IMG/VR virus record: IMGVR_UViG_3300021405_000009
Location: 1 to 64,000 of that record
Length of the DNA stretch: 64,000 bases
Direction: 5' to 3' (one strand)
DNA from: a virus
The notes beneath the pieces are model-generated. The model did no database searches and had not been told where the DNA came from. It was given only the letters and a program-made list of their open reading frames with translations. A program made the position numbers and the translations under genes. Positions within the stretch are counted from its first letter, which is position 1. Every line of letters begins with the position of its first letter. Of this stretch, positions 17,533-27,000 are shown piece by piece.

Positions 17533-17706
17533 TTATTTGCTCACGGGGTCAGGGGTGTGGTTGTAGAGAGCCAGTGCAGCCTGCGCGGCCGAGATGACTC
17601 CGGCGAAGACCGCTTGGTAATGGGGTGGTACCAGAGTGGATGACAGAACCGCGATCTCTACGACGATCGCGAGGAATTGGAGGATGCCGTGCGTTAACTT
17701 ATTCAT
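17533..17706 (-). CDS. 57-residue membrane protein next to the portal gene; holin candidate
   Basis: ATG at 17706 with AGGAG about 6 bases upstream; stop TAA at 17533-17535, 3 bases before the next start. One clear hydrophobic segment (ILQFLAIVVEIAVL, about 8-24) and a second weaker one (YQAVFAGVISAAQAALALY, about 30-48). Similar short proteins are common in phage head modules. It could be a holin or a virion-associated membrane peptide. Confidence 0.65.
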   Translation of the reverse strand: MNKLTHGILQFLAIVVEIAVLSSTLVPPHYQAVFAGVISAAQAALALYNHTPDPVSK

Positions 17707-17720
17707 GAGTTACTCCTGAG

Positions 17721-19808
17721 TTAGGCGTTCGAGCCGAAGCCAACATTGCCGGGCTCGCCGCCAACCGCTTCGGGTGTTTCGGTGGTTTCCAGGGTGTGCC
17801 GCAACACTTCGCGGCCCGCACGATCCATATTCTCAACGTCAACCAACTCCATCGCGTTCTGGTGTTTCTGTTGGAGCTGCTGACCTTGGGCTTGAATCAT
17901 CTGCCCCTGCCGCGCCTGCGCCTGCGCGCCGGGCTGCATCTGCATGAAGCGCTGTTTCTCCTGGTCGTCCATCTTCACGACCACGTCGTTGAAGTTCTTC
18001 CAGTCGGAGACTTCGAAGAACATGCGCATGATCTCGACCACATCGACGCGATAACCGGCGATGGCGAGCTGCTGAGTGGTTTGTTCGTTGGTCAGGAACT
18101 GCACCAGGATGGGCAGAGCCTGCGACATATTCTTGCGGGCCTGCATCTTCGAGGCCGCCAGGATCGAGAACTTGACGCGCGCATTCAGCAATCGCACCAG
18201 GTCGCCCGAGTCCTTCATGTACTCATGCTCCAGCTCTTCACCCAGGATGTAGCGCAGGGTAGCCACCGGCATGAGGGCGCGGTTGAGTTCGTGCGCCGAA
18301 TAGAGGAAGGGGATAATGACTTGGCCAGCCAACTTCTCAACGAAGTCGCTGGTCCGGTTGCCCGCGCCCGAAGTGAGCGCCGAGATCCCGGCCGCCGAGC
18401 GGGCGGCATTAGAGTGTCCACTGGCACCCGCGATACCCTGCGAGGCCATCTCGTTCGCGCCCGAGACTTGCTCGGCGCGCTGCTGCGACAGGCCCAGGTG
18501 TTGGGCCGCTTCCGGCACAGGCGGCAGACGTTCGAGGACTTTGAAGTCATCCTTATTATCGACCTCGACAATCTTGCCGGGGGCGATGCGGATGGACTGC
18601 GTGGGCACGCTCTTGCCGCGTACCCGAATGAATACGCCGTTCAGGTTCAGCGCGGCGTTGTCCAGCCAGAGGTTGGTCACGCCCTGTTGCAGGCGTTGTT
18701 CTGAGCCGATCGTCTTCGCCAGACCCATCGACCAGAAAGCTTCCGGAACATCCCACCAGCCCAGGCTGAGGAAGGGGATGATGCCGTAAGGATTGTCATC
18801 GTTGCAGATCACGAGCTTCTGCTGCAGCACGACGATGTATTGCTTCTCGTCCCAACGCTCCAGCACTTCGAGCGGCTGGTTGAAGGGGTCAACCGTGGTC
18901 TCTTCGAAGCGCGCTTCAGCGCGCGCGTCCCACAGCGGGTTGCGAACGGAGAGTTCTGAGAGCGCTGACTTAGCTTCTTCCTTGGGCGGGAAGAACAGCA
19001 TGAGCAGTTCTTCGCGGCTGGGGATGTTGAAGCCCGGCCGGTCGCGCATCTTGTCGAGCTGGTTCCAGGTCAGGTACTGCCGGTGGATGACATACTTCGC
19101 TTTGCGAATATCCGGGACGTTGAGTCCTGGGTCCACCAGCACATGGCGCAGGTTGACGATGTGTTCGAAGCTGGGGCGATCGACATACTCTTCGACCGTC
19201 TCCTCTTCTAGGTCTTCGTCATCGTCCGCGATCTGAATGTCGGGCGATCCCTGAATGGGACTGGGAAGTGTGAGTGGTTGGGTCTTGCGCCGGTAGATCT
19301 TGCGCTCGCGCGTGAAGGTCTCCCAGCCCCACTTCCATATTCCGGTGCCGAATAAAATTGTGTTGGTTACGCCGAGGCGTAGCTCTTCGCGGAAGTTGAT
19401 GTCTTCAAGCTGGTAGCCCAGAAGAGCGCCGACTGCGCGCGCCGCCATGGCCGTTGTTCCCGGCCGCTGCTGCACCATGAACGGCGGGTTCTCGTAGAAG
19501 AGCCCATTCAGAACTTGCGGGACAATCGAATTGGTCGCTGTCGCGACAGTGAAGAATGGGACATTGGCTCGCTCGGTCTGCGTACCTTCCCAGTAGCGAG
19601 CCGCGAAAGGCGACTGATATAAGGTTGCTGCGGTCGGCCATTGCATCACCCACTGCTTAGAGCCTTCGTAGTTCTCCGCGCGGATCGCGTCCTGCACCAC
19701 GAGCTGCAGGGCTGAATCGTCCGACCATAGGCCGGTATTCAGAGCGTGCAGCGCGGCTTCCGGGCGGAGTGGCCGCTGTAGATCTACGGCCGGTTTATCG
19801 AGTAACAC
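17721..19808 (-). CDS. Portal protein, podovirus type
   Basis: 695 residues. Segments such as ILFGTGIWKWGWE (about 150-162), NLRHVLVDPGLN, GIIPFLSLGWWDVPEAFWSMG (about 350-370) and QRLQQGVTNLWLDN are characteristic of the large P22-like / head-to-tail connector portals. The C-terminus is Gln-rich. It lies between the terminase block and the decoration and scaffold genes, as expected. It forms the dodecameric DNA entry ring. Confidence 0.85.
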   Translation of the reverse strand: MLLDKPAVDLQRPLRPEAALHALNTGLWSDDSALQLVVQDAIRAENYEGSKQWVMQWPTAATLYQSPFAARYWEGTQTERANVPFFTVATATNSIVPQVLNGLFYENPPFMVQQRPGTTAMAARAVGALLGYQLEDINFREELRLGVTNTILFGTGIWKWGWETFTRERKIYRRKTQPLTLPSPIQGSPDIQIADDDEDLEEETVEEYVDRPSFEHIVNLRHVLVDPGLNVPDIRKAKYVIHRQYLTWNQLDKMRDRPGFNIPSREELLMLFFPPKEEAKSALSELSVRNPLWDARAEARFEETTVDPFNQPLEVLERWDEKQYIVVLQQKLVICNDDNPYGIIPFLSLGWWDVPEAFWSMGLAKTIGSEQRLQQGVTNLWLDNAALNLNGVFIRVRGKSVPTQSIRIAPGKIVEVDNKDDFKVLERLPPVPEAAQHLGLSQQRAEQVSGANEMASQGIAGASGHSNAARSAAGISALTSGAGNRTSDFVEKLAGQVIIPFLYSAHELNRALMPVATLRYILGEELEHEYMKDSGDLVRLLNARVKFSILAASKMQARKNMSQALPILVQFLTNEQTTQQLAIAGYRVDVVEIMRMFFEVSDWKNFNDVVVKMDDQEKQRFMQMQPGAQAQARQGQMIQAQGQQLQQKHQNAMELVDVENMDRAGREVLRHTLETTETPEAVGGEPGNVGFGSNA

Positions 19809-19820
19809 TGGCTGGCGTCC

Positions 19821-20027
19821 TTATGGGGTTGAGCTGTTCTTCTGGTCGTCGCGCTCCGCTTGTCGCCCCTGGGCGTGAGCTGCGGTGAGCAGTTCGTCGA
19901 GGCGGCTATTTAAGCTGAGATGGATCTCGGTGATGGACTTGCGGTTCCGCAGGTTCAAAAACAGAGACAGTAGCGACGCGATGGTCGGCGGGATGGCCGC
20001 GATGATGGCAACCCAGATGGGGATCAC
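19821..20027 (-). CDS. Small single-pass membrane protein; holin candidate
   Basis: 68 residues. One N-terminal hydrophobic helix (WVAIIAAIPPTIASLLSLFL, about 5-24), then a charged helix (LNSRLDELLTAAHAQGRQAE). It abuts the upstream gene with no spacing. This topology, a short hydrophobic helix plus an amphipathic tail, is frequent in phage head modules and in small holins. Function not established. Confidence 0.65.
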   Translation of the reverse strand: MIPIWVAIIAAIPPTIASLLSLFLNLRNRKSITEIHLSLNSRLDELLTAAHAQGRQAERDDQKNSSTP

Positions 20028-20573
20028 TTACGAGCGGCCAGAAGGGATACTGGCCTTGCCTTCAGGAACTTCTTTGACGCGGGTCTGGCTGTAGCCTTTG
20101 GCTTCAATCATCCCAGTTGCGAGGTTCACGCTTTCCGGAATAGAAATCTCGCCGCCCTCTTGATTGGCTTCGCCCTTGTTCACGCGAACCGGGAAGGCTG
20201 AGGCGATCTTTCCAGATCGTCCACCACTCTCCCAACTCGTCGGGCTGCCAGAACCTTTCGGGCCAGGGCCGCCGTCTTCGAGATGGCGCGGGCCACACTG
20301 GTTTTCGCTTTGCGAGGCCAGCATGTCAGTGCCTTCGGCAGTGCCATGAGCGCCGCTCTGGCCGGTAGCGTCATCCACATCGGCGACCGGAAAGTCCGAG
20401 CCCTTGGTCTTATAAGGATCGAACTGCATGGGGGTCATCGGAACGAGGTCGTCTTTACCGCCACCGTCCGAACTCTGGCCGTGGCCTTCCGTCACGCCGC
20501 CCTTGCGCGCGCCGCTGGGACCTTGGTTGACCTTCTCGTTGTTCATATTCTTTGGAGCCTTACTCTGTGCCAT
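20028..20573 (-). CDS. Disordered Gly/Ser-rich phage protein
   Basis: 181 residues, dominated by Gly, Ser, Lys and Asp (KAPKNMNNEKVNQGPSGARK; GGPGPKGSGSPTSW), with no predicted fold except near residues 140-160. It lies between the large terminase and portal genes, 26 bases after the terminase stop. It may be a packaging or head accessory protein. No family recognised. Confidence 0.65.
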   Translation of the reverse strand: MAQSKAPKNMNNEKVNQGPSGARKGGVTEGHGQSSDGGGKDDLVPMTPMQFDPYKTKGSDFPVADVDDATGQSGAHGTAEGTDMLASQSENQCGPRHLEDGGPGPKGSGSPTSWESGGRSGKIASAFPVRVNKGEANQEGGEISIPESVNLATGMIEAKGYSQTRVKEVPEGKASIPSGRS

Positions 20574-20599
20574 TCTTGTGTTCCTTTGTTAATAGATCG

Positions 20600-22606
20600 T
20601 TATCCGCAAATGCCGCTGCCTAAGATCGGGTCCAGGCCAGGGGCTTGTACTTCGGCCGGTGGGCCTGTCTCAGGTCCCGGCGCAACTATGGGGTTGGGTA
20701 AGGCTTGCGTCTGCCACTCTAGCTGCCCGGTTTGGGCGTTGTGCTCCAGCAGAAAGCCGGTGAAGGGTGACGCATAGCCTTCCTCGAACATCAAGTGCCA
20801 GGCGGCGTCGGCGCGCGTGCCCGTGGGCATGTCGCTGGTCCGAATCAAGCTCGCCATCGCAGGCGCGTACTTGGGCTGCCGCGAGATCACGTCCGGAATG
20901 TCGTCGTGATGGTGGCTATGCAGGCAGCGTTCAAATTCGCTGTAGAGCGCATCGAGATGCGGCAGGTAGGCGGCAAACTTCAGGCGATCGTTCATCAACC
21001 AGGGATGCAGGGTTGCCATCCGCATCTTCTTCGAGTCTTTCTGGTTGTCGGGGATCACCCAATCGATCTTGCTGCATACGGCAATGACTTGGGGCTGGCC
21101 GGTCCGTTGAGCCTCGGCGATGATCGCAGGCTCAAGGAACCTCGAACCACCAGCGTCTTCCACGCCAATCACAAATGGCCGCCACTTCATCGCGAAGTCC
21201 ACAACGGCCTTGGCTAGATCGTTATGGAGGAAGCGGCCACGGATAAGATCAGTGATGAAGCACTGGCCTTTATCGTTCCATACGGCGCATGACGCAGTAG
21301 AGTAATCTCGTCCTTTTTTCTTGCTGAACGCGAAGTCCCAGGTTTGAGAGATCGGGCCACGGAATGGCATGTCTTGAAATGCCACCGTGTTCTTGACCAG
21401 CAAGGTTCTCGGGAACGGCGTACTGCTAGCCGGTCGAGGGTTTTGGTTGTATTGTCCCTCGAACGAGAGTTCGTCACGCGCCTGCTCTTGACGCAGGAAC
21501 GAATACGTTAAACTTTCCGGGAAGAGGAGATCGTAATGCTCCTCGGTAAGGGCGGCATAGGTCAGCACTCCCGTTTCGAGCTGACGAACAAAATCTGGCT
21601 TAATCTCCCACGCCCGGCCGATCAGAATCTTCAGGCCGGTGGTAAGGTTCTCGACGCGCTCCCAACAGGGGCCAGTCTCGCGCCGCAGGTCACCGACATT
21701 TTTTTCGATGATCTCGCCGTAGTAGTCTTCGTCGGCATAGCGCGTGCCGATCGCATCGAAGTAGCCGTAAGGCCGCAGCATTTTACGAATGCTGAGGTTG
21801 ATCTGCTTGATGACTTTCTTGCACTGGTCTTCGTTCTCGGAGTTGCGGTTCGAGATCACGTCATCGCCCTTGATGACTTCGAAGTGCAAGCCTGACAGCG
21901 TGGCCGTAATCGAGGCCGACATCACCGTGCGCTCGCGGCGCACTTTGCCCTGGCGTCGCCACACCGGGCAGGTAAACTCCATGCGGGCTTCCGCGCCAAG
22001 TTCTTTTTCGGTGATGCAGAACTCAGGGAAGAACAGGTTCATCAGGCTTTTTTCGTAGAGATGCTCCACGAAGTGGCCTTTGGTCTCATCCACGAACCCG
22101 ACCGCTAAATCGTCGGCAGCCGTCAGAAACAGCACGCGGATGTTGGGGAAGTTCAAGATCCATTGCACGGTGTCATAGACATCGATCGTGCTCTTCATGG
22201 AGCCGCGTGGATACAGCACCATGCGCTCCTTGCAGAACTTATCCTGCTCGGCAACGCTCTTCGAGTCATCCTTCTTTACGAACATATCGCATAGGCGGCG
22301 ATGCACGTGTTCGAGGATGAGGTTATCTTTGAACTGTTTCCCGGCGCTCTCCGGGTTGGTTTCCCAGAGGATGTAGCGCGAGAGGAAGTAGAGATCAGCT
22401 TTTGAGCGGCGGCGCGTCTCGATCGCGAAGTCCTGAGTGAGTAGCCACTTCAGGTACTCTTCGAGTCCCAGGGTCTCGCGCTTGACGCCGAGCGCCAGGC
22501 GCGCCTGCTTCTCGGCAACCGCGAGGTACAACTCATTATCTGGGATCTGTTCTGGGGACCCGTATCGGGCTTTCAGTTCAGCCCACGGCGTCATCTGTTC
22601 CGGCAT
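20600..22606 (-). CDS. terL: Terminase large subunit
   Basis: 668 residues. A deviant Walker A, PRGSMKST, lies at residues 133-140 and a Walker B-like IKGDDV at 245-250. The RNase H-fold nuclease follows, with candidate metal ligands in TWDFAFS (Asp 424), GVEDAGG (Glu 483) and HHDDIPD (566-572). It pumps DNA into the capsid through the portal and cuts it to unit lengths. The portal gene lies two small genes downstream. Confidence 0.9.
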   Translation of the reverse strand: MPEQMTPWAELKARYGSPEQIPDNELYLAVAEKQARLALGVKRETLGLEEYLKWLLTQDFAIETRRRSKADLYFLSRYILWETNPESAGKQFKDNLILEHVHRRLCDMFVKKDDSKSVAEQDKFCKERMVLYPRGSMKSTIDVYDTVQWILNFPNIRVLFLTAADDLAVGFVDETKGHFVEHLYEKSLMNLFFPEFCITEKELGAEARMEFTCPVWRRQGKVRRERTVMSASITATLSGLHFEVIKGDDVISNRNSENEDQCKKVIKQINLSIRKMLRPYGYFDAIGTRYADEDYYGEIIEKNVGDLRRETGPCWERVENLTTGLKILIGRAWEIKPDFVRQLETGVLTYAALTEEHYDLLFPESLTYSFLRQEQARDELSFEGQYNQNPRPASSTPFPRTLLVKNTVAFQDMPFRGPISQTWDFAFSKKKGRDYSTASCAVWNDKGQCFITDLIRGRFLHNDLAKAVVDFAMKWRPFVIGVEDAGGSRFLEPAIIAEAQRTGQPQVIAVCSKIDWVIPDNQKDSKKMRMATLHPWLMNDRLKFAAYLPHLDALYSEFERCLHSHHHDDIPDVISRQPKYAPAMASLIRTSDMPTGTRADAAWHLMFEEGYASPFTGFLLEHNAQTGQLEWQTQALPNPIVAPGPETGPPAEVQAPGLDPILGSGICG

Positions 22607-22609
22607 TCG

Positions 22610-22804
22610 TTATTTCTTTTTCGGCAGGACGCGCTTGAGGCGCGGGTTACTTTTCTTCGCCGCAGGCGATGCCTTGCGGGTGGCGGCGGCCAATACGGCG
22701 GCCGGATTCTTGATGCCTGAGCGTTTGCCGATCTTCGCGGCGGCGGCGGTGAAGCCGGGGTGTGCTTTGGTTTGACCTTTACCCATCTCTGATGCTGCGG
22801 CCAT
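22610..22804 (-). CDS. Small Lys/Ala-rich basic protein
   Basis: 64 residues, about one quarter Lys/Arg. It carries KAHPGFTAAAAKIGKRSGI and ATRKASPAAKKSNPRLK, the style of short basic phage proteins usually found next to terminases. It ends 3 bases before the large terminase start. Nucleic-acid binding is likely from charge; a small-terminase-like helper role is speculative. Confidence 0.7.
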   Translation of the reverse strand: MAAASEMGKGQTKAHPGFTAAAAKIGKRSGIKNPAAVLAAATRKASPAAKKSNPRLKRVLPKKK

Positions 22805-22806
22805 GT

Positions 22807-23265
22807 CTATCCCATTTCCTTTTGTGCTTGAGTAAGTGCGATTGCAATGGCCTGCTTCGGGTTACTAACCTTCGGGCCTTTCTTGCTCCCACTGTGTAGC
22901 GTGCCCGCTTTGAACTCGCCCATGGTCTTCTTGACTTTGCTCTTGGCTCGGGGCGACTTCGGCGCTTTCTTCTTGCCAGCGCCCAGGCTGGCGGCAGCGC
23001 CCTTGGTGAGGATGTGTTCGCCCTTGTGAACCTTCGCCCAACCGGTTCGCTTTACGCGTCCGCCTCGGCGAAAGGTTGCGGGCAGCGCCATGCGCACGCC
23101 AGGGCTGGGGGCATCACGCACCGGCCGCATCGCCGTGCCGAAAGGCTGGTCCGGCTTTTCTGGGCCGACACGCCCGCCTAACACTGGTTTTTGAATCGGG
23201 TTCACCGGAGCGGGTGCGCCGGTCGTAGACTTGAATTGGTTCAAGGCACTCCAGAGGTTCGGCAC
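22807..23265 (-). CDS. Basic phage protein with DUF6496-like C-terminus
   Basis: 152 residues. The middle has RRGGRVKRTGWAKVHKGEHI (about 65-85), a motif common in phage head modules. The C-terminal third (GEFKAGTLHSGSKKG then NPKQAIAIALTQAQKE) resembles DUF6496 small proteins. A Lys/Ala/Pro linker joins them. It is adjacent to the terminase block. Function unknown. Confidence 0.7.
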   Translation of the reverse strand: MPNLWSALNQFKSTTGAPAPVNPIQKPVLGGRVGPEKPDQPFGTAMRPVRDAPSPGVRMALPATFRRGGRVKRTGWAKVHKGEHILTKGAAASLGAGKKKAPKSPRAKSKVKKTMGEFKAGTLHSGSKKGPKVSNPKQAIAIALTQAQKEMG

Positions 23266-23577
23266 TTACATGGCCTGCGGCTGAGGTTGAGCGCCCTGGG
23301 CCTGGGGTTGCATGTTGTCGCCCACGTGTTGCTGCAGCGCGTCCATGTCAGGCACCGCGTGCTCTTCCGGCTCCTGCGGCATACCGCCGCCGCCGCCCTG
23401 CTGGGCAGGCTGGGGCTTGAAGTGATGTTTCACGATGAAGCCGCCGCTCTTGGCATGGCGAATGTGCATCTCGTGAACGGGCTTGCCGCCCTTCTTTGCT
23501 TTCGACTTGGGCTTCGACTTCGACTTCGACTTCTTTTTGCCGCCCATGGCGGAACCTACGCGGTCTTGATTGCGCAT
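23266..23577 (-). CDS. Lys/Ser-rich protein with 'HIRHAKSGGFIVKHH' core
   Basis: 103 residues from the ATG at 23577, which has AAGGA about 9 bases upstream. A Lys/Ser tract (about 13-30) precedes HEMHIRHAKSGGFIVKHHF, a short conserved-looking core seen in acidobacterial phage proteins as far as I recall. A Gln/Pro-rich tail follows. It abuts the next gene. Function unknown. Confidence 0.7.
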   Translation of the reverse strand: MRNQDRVGSAMGGKKKSKSKSKPKSKAKKGGKPVHEMHIRHAKSGGFIVKHHFKPQPAQQGGGGGMPQEPEEHAVPDMDALQQHVGDNMQPQAQGAQPQPQAM

Positions 23578-23599
23578 CTTCGTATCCTTCTATTGAGTG

Positions 23600-23995
23600 T
23601 TAGGTCCCGACGAAAGCGACCGTGATGGGGCCGATGGTTCCCGTGGCCGTGGGCGTCCCACTTAACACACATGAGGTTCCTGTGGAAGTGAGAGCCAACC
23701 AGCTTGGAAGCGTGCCTGCCGAGAGCGTGCAGGTGACTGAGGTCTTCGGTCCAACCGTCAGCAAGGTAACGCTGTAGGGCGTGCCGAGAGAGATGGTGGG
23801 TAGAGGACAGACGGTAAACGCTGGCGATGGTCCAGGCTGGCAACTGGTGGTGCCGACCGTTACGGGCGCGAATCCCCAGACGGCCGCAGAGAACTGGCCG
23901 CTTAGAGTTACTGTGCCAGTGGCTTGCGCAACAGCCTGTCCATGACCGAAGGCAGTGAAGGCGAATAAGGCGATGACGAGCAAATACTTTCTCAT
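23600..23995 (-). CDS. Secreted protein with a putative Ig (He_PIG-type) domain
   Basis: 131 residues from the ATG at 23995, supported by GAGG just upstream; a longer frame overlaps the neighbour. Signal peptide MRKYLLVIALFAFTAFGHG up to about VAQA. The mature part has TLSAGTLPSWLAL and CVLSGTPTATGTIGPITVAF, the signature of He_PIG-like Ig domains. Last member of the exported-protein run. It may bind a surface polymer or partner with the giant protein upstream. Confidence 0.7.
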   Translation of the reverse strand: MRKYLLVIALFAFTAFGHGQAVAQATGTVTLSGQFSAAVWGFAPVTVGTTSCQPGPSPAFTVCPLPTISLGTPYSVTLLTVGPKTSVTCTLSAGTLPSWLALTSTGTSCVLSGTPTATGTIGPITVAFVGT

Positions 23996-24006
23996 GTTAC
24001 CTCTTC

Positions 24007-27000
24007 CTAGTGATCTGCGAACGGGCCTGGGCTTCCGCACGGTGTGGCGCAAACGTATTGGTTGAGAACTTCGGCAGCCAGGGTAGAGGTTGGGTTAAAG
24101 CCAAGATCAGTTCCGTCGGTGGCTTGGTGTGCCGATCCCGCAGCATACAGACTAGCTTTGCTGTTACACGAAGCGTCGGTTGACTTACATAGACGGTACT
24201 GCGTCCAGTCGCTCACAATGATGGGGAAGGATGCGGCACTCATCGCCGCCAGCACGCCCGCGCAGTTTCCCGTCGCTGGGTCGTTGCCGGAACAGAACGA
24301 TGCCGGGACGCCGTAGAGTGTCGCGGGGGTTACTGCGACATACGCCGGAGTGTACTCGGTGTAGCAGGCCGCCATGCCACCGGCGCTCGGAGAGCCGTGG
24401 CCAGGGCAGGTCACAGAGCCGTCCACCGAGGGAAGCAGCGTGTTGTTGAACTGCATCGAGACCGGATCGTACATTCGGGTTGAGGTTCGCGTGCCCGCTC
24501 CGGCCGTGGAACTCAATCCACCATTGATGAGAATGCTGTTGGTGATCGTGAAATTACGCGCCAGTGGGAAGATGTTTGTGCCGCCGTTGGCCGAGTTCGA
24601 TGGATTGTTCTGGCTCAGCGGATCGTCGATCATCGTGATGTGCGAGAAGGCGTAGTAGTTTGGCCAGCCCTGCGCGCTAGATAGCGTGCAACCTGTAACG
24701 CCTGAGCCCGCCCCGCCTACACCCGGATTCGAGTACACGACGGTCAAGCCATTCAGCAGGGTGCCAGTCAGCGCCGGTGGCCCCATGACGTTGTTGCCGA
24801 CGTTGAAGCTTGTGTCGGAGCATCCCGTCACTGTGATCGGATCGCCGACCGCGATGTCGCTTACTCCCAACCCTGAAGCCGCAGTCAGCGTGAGTGTGGT
24901 AACGAACCCGGTTGGGTCGCGTAGTGGAGCTACGGCCCAGGTATTTCCCGGCACCGATGAGCCAATCCGCCAGCCGTATTGCGGAGTCGCGCCCGCGCAG
25001 GAATTTGACGTGAGGTTGCTATTCGGATTTCCCAGGAAGAACACGCTGGCGTTGTAGACCAGCCAGTTCGACCCGAAGAAGATCTCGTTGGGGAGCGATA
25101 CTCCGCCACCATTGCCACCGCCCGCATCAGACCTATCTCCAAGACTGGGACCATTGCAGGAGTTGCGCGCGACGATGTTCGTCACCGTCACGTTGTCAAG
25201 GGTTGTCCAGGTGTTCGTGGAGAGCACGCCGGAAGAAGTCTGCGCGGTCTTATGCGAGAAGTCGGTACCGTTTTGTGCTCCCGCATTGGTCACGTTCTCG
25301 TAGATGTTCCCGTCTTCAAGAACTCGCTCGCCAAACTTGTATTCGTGAGCGTTCTTACGCGTGTAGCCGTTGGTCACACTTGCATTCGGGAAGTAGCCGG
25401 TGCCGATGTTGACCGTGCCACTTGTGCCTGATCCGCCAGTTACACTAAGTCCGTTCGCCGGAAAGTATCCCGTGCCAGCCGTGGTCACCGTTACCGCCGT
25501 GATCGTTCCACCCGCGCCAACCGCTGTAATGGTTCCAGTTCCGCTGCTGCCACCAGTCTGTACCACCGTGATGACATCGTTGACCAGGTATCCGGAGCCG
25601 GTGCCAGCGCTTCCGTTCTTTGAGATCTGCCGAATGATCGGGACGTTCTCCGCCAGCATCCACGAATAAGGATAGGTGTAGCGGTTCGCGCGGTCTTCTT
25701 CGTCCTGGCAGGTCACGAAGTTGGTGAAGCTGATGGCGTTCGAGAACCCGCCGCAAAGCTTGCCGATCGCCTGCCCTTCGACCCAGTTGTGGGTGTACTT
25801 CGTCTGCTGCGCCAGCAAGGCTGAGATGGCGTGACCTTCGCTGCCTGGCCGGATGGCCTTGTCCATATAGACATAGACCACAGAGCAGTAAACGCAACCA
25901 TTGAAGGCAACCAGGCTCGGTAAAGAGTTCGCGCCCGTGGGCGCGCCGGTAGCAATGCACGTGCTCGGGCAGCCGCTCATCGGGGCGTCGGTCCAGTCCC
26001 CGTGCAGATAGCTGTAAGCCAGGTGGATATGCGTCGGCAGTTGGGTTTGAATCGTCTCGGTGTTCTGCCCCATGGCGAAGGGCGCGGACGATCCCACTAA
26101 CCCAGCTTGCGGCCGTAGTTCGGCATTCAGGACTGCGAAGTGATGCGGCCCGACGTTGTTGATGTCCCAGGTCGCGGACTGAATGGCGTTGCAACTGTTG
26201 GCCGTGCATTCGATGGTGTACATCGAAGCGATGTCGTTATAAGCCGACGTGTTGGTCGCGGTACCATTGGCCAGCGTAAACGCGCCCGATGAAACTGCGT
26301 TGATCGTCGTACCCAGTTGGTACGACATGTTGGCCCCAGTGCATCCCAGGTTGCGGATTCCTGGCTGGGTAGCCAAGACAATGTTGTCTTCGACTCCGTG
26401 CGAGCACGCAGTCTGCCCCGGCGTCAGTGGGCTGGTCGAGGTCAGAACGATGAAGTTCGTCGAAGTGTCGCCAGCGGTCTGGGGAAGAGTAATTCCATTT
26501 GCGCCGGTGTACAGCGCCGGAGGAATCGCGATCGTCGTTCCACTACCGTTCGCCGTCCGGCACGACTCCGCATCATTCACCGCCTGCTGCAAACTCGACT
26601 GACTGGCTGCCGTATAAGGGCCGTAATTTGTCGCGCCACAGGTCCACGATCCCCCGGTACTCGATGCCGGGAAGTTGATCGTGTTCGTCGTGGTGCCGTT
26701 GTACTCAGTGTTATTCACCCAAGTCAGCGGCAACTGCGGGGCCTGGAAGGTGGAAGTAACTGCGGTGTTCACCCTCAGCGTCAAGCTGCAGGGTAGATTG
26801 TTGTCCACCGTGAGCGTGCAAGGTGGGCTGGAGAATCCCGCATTCACATAGGGCAGGCTGGCCGTTTGCGTCAGCGTTACAACCGTGCCGTTGGCAAAGC
26901 TCGGAGTGCAGGTCGGCGGGCAAACAATTCCGCCAGGATTGATCGTCGTGGTCCCGGTCCCGGCAGGCGTGACGTTGAGAGTCGGCGTGACGGTCGAGAA

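Noticed and set aside
17796-18704. 302-codon plus-strand open frame
   Set aside because: Antisense to the portal gene; His/Leu/Arg-rich shadow of GC-rich codons.
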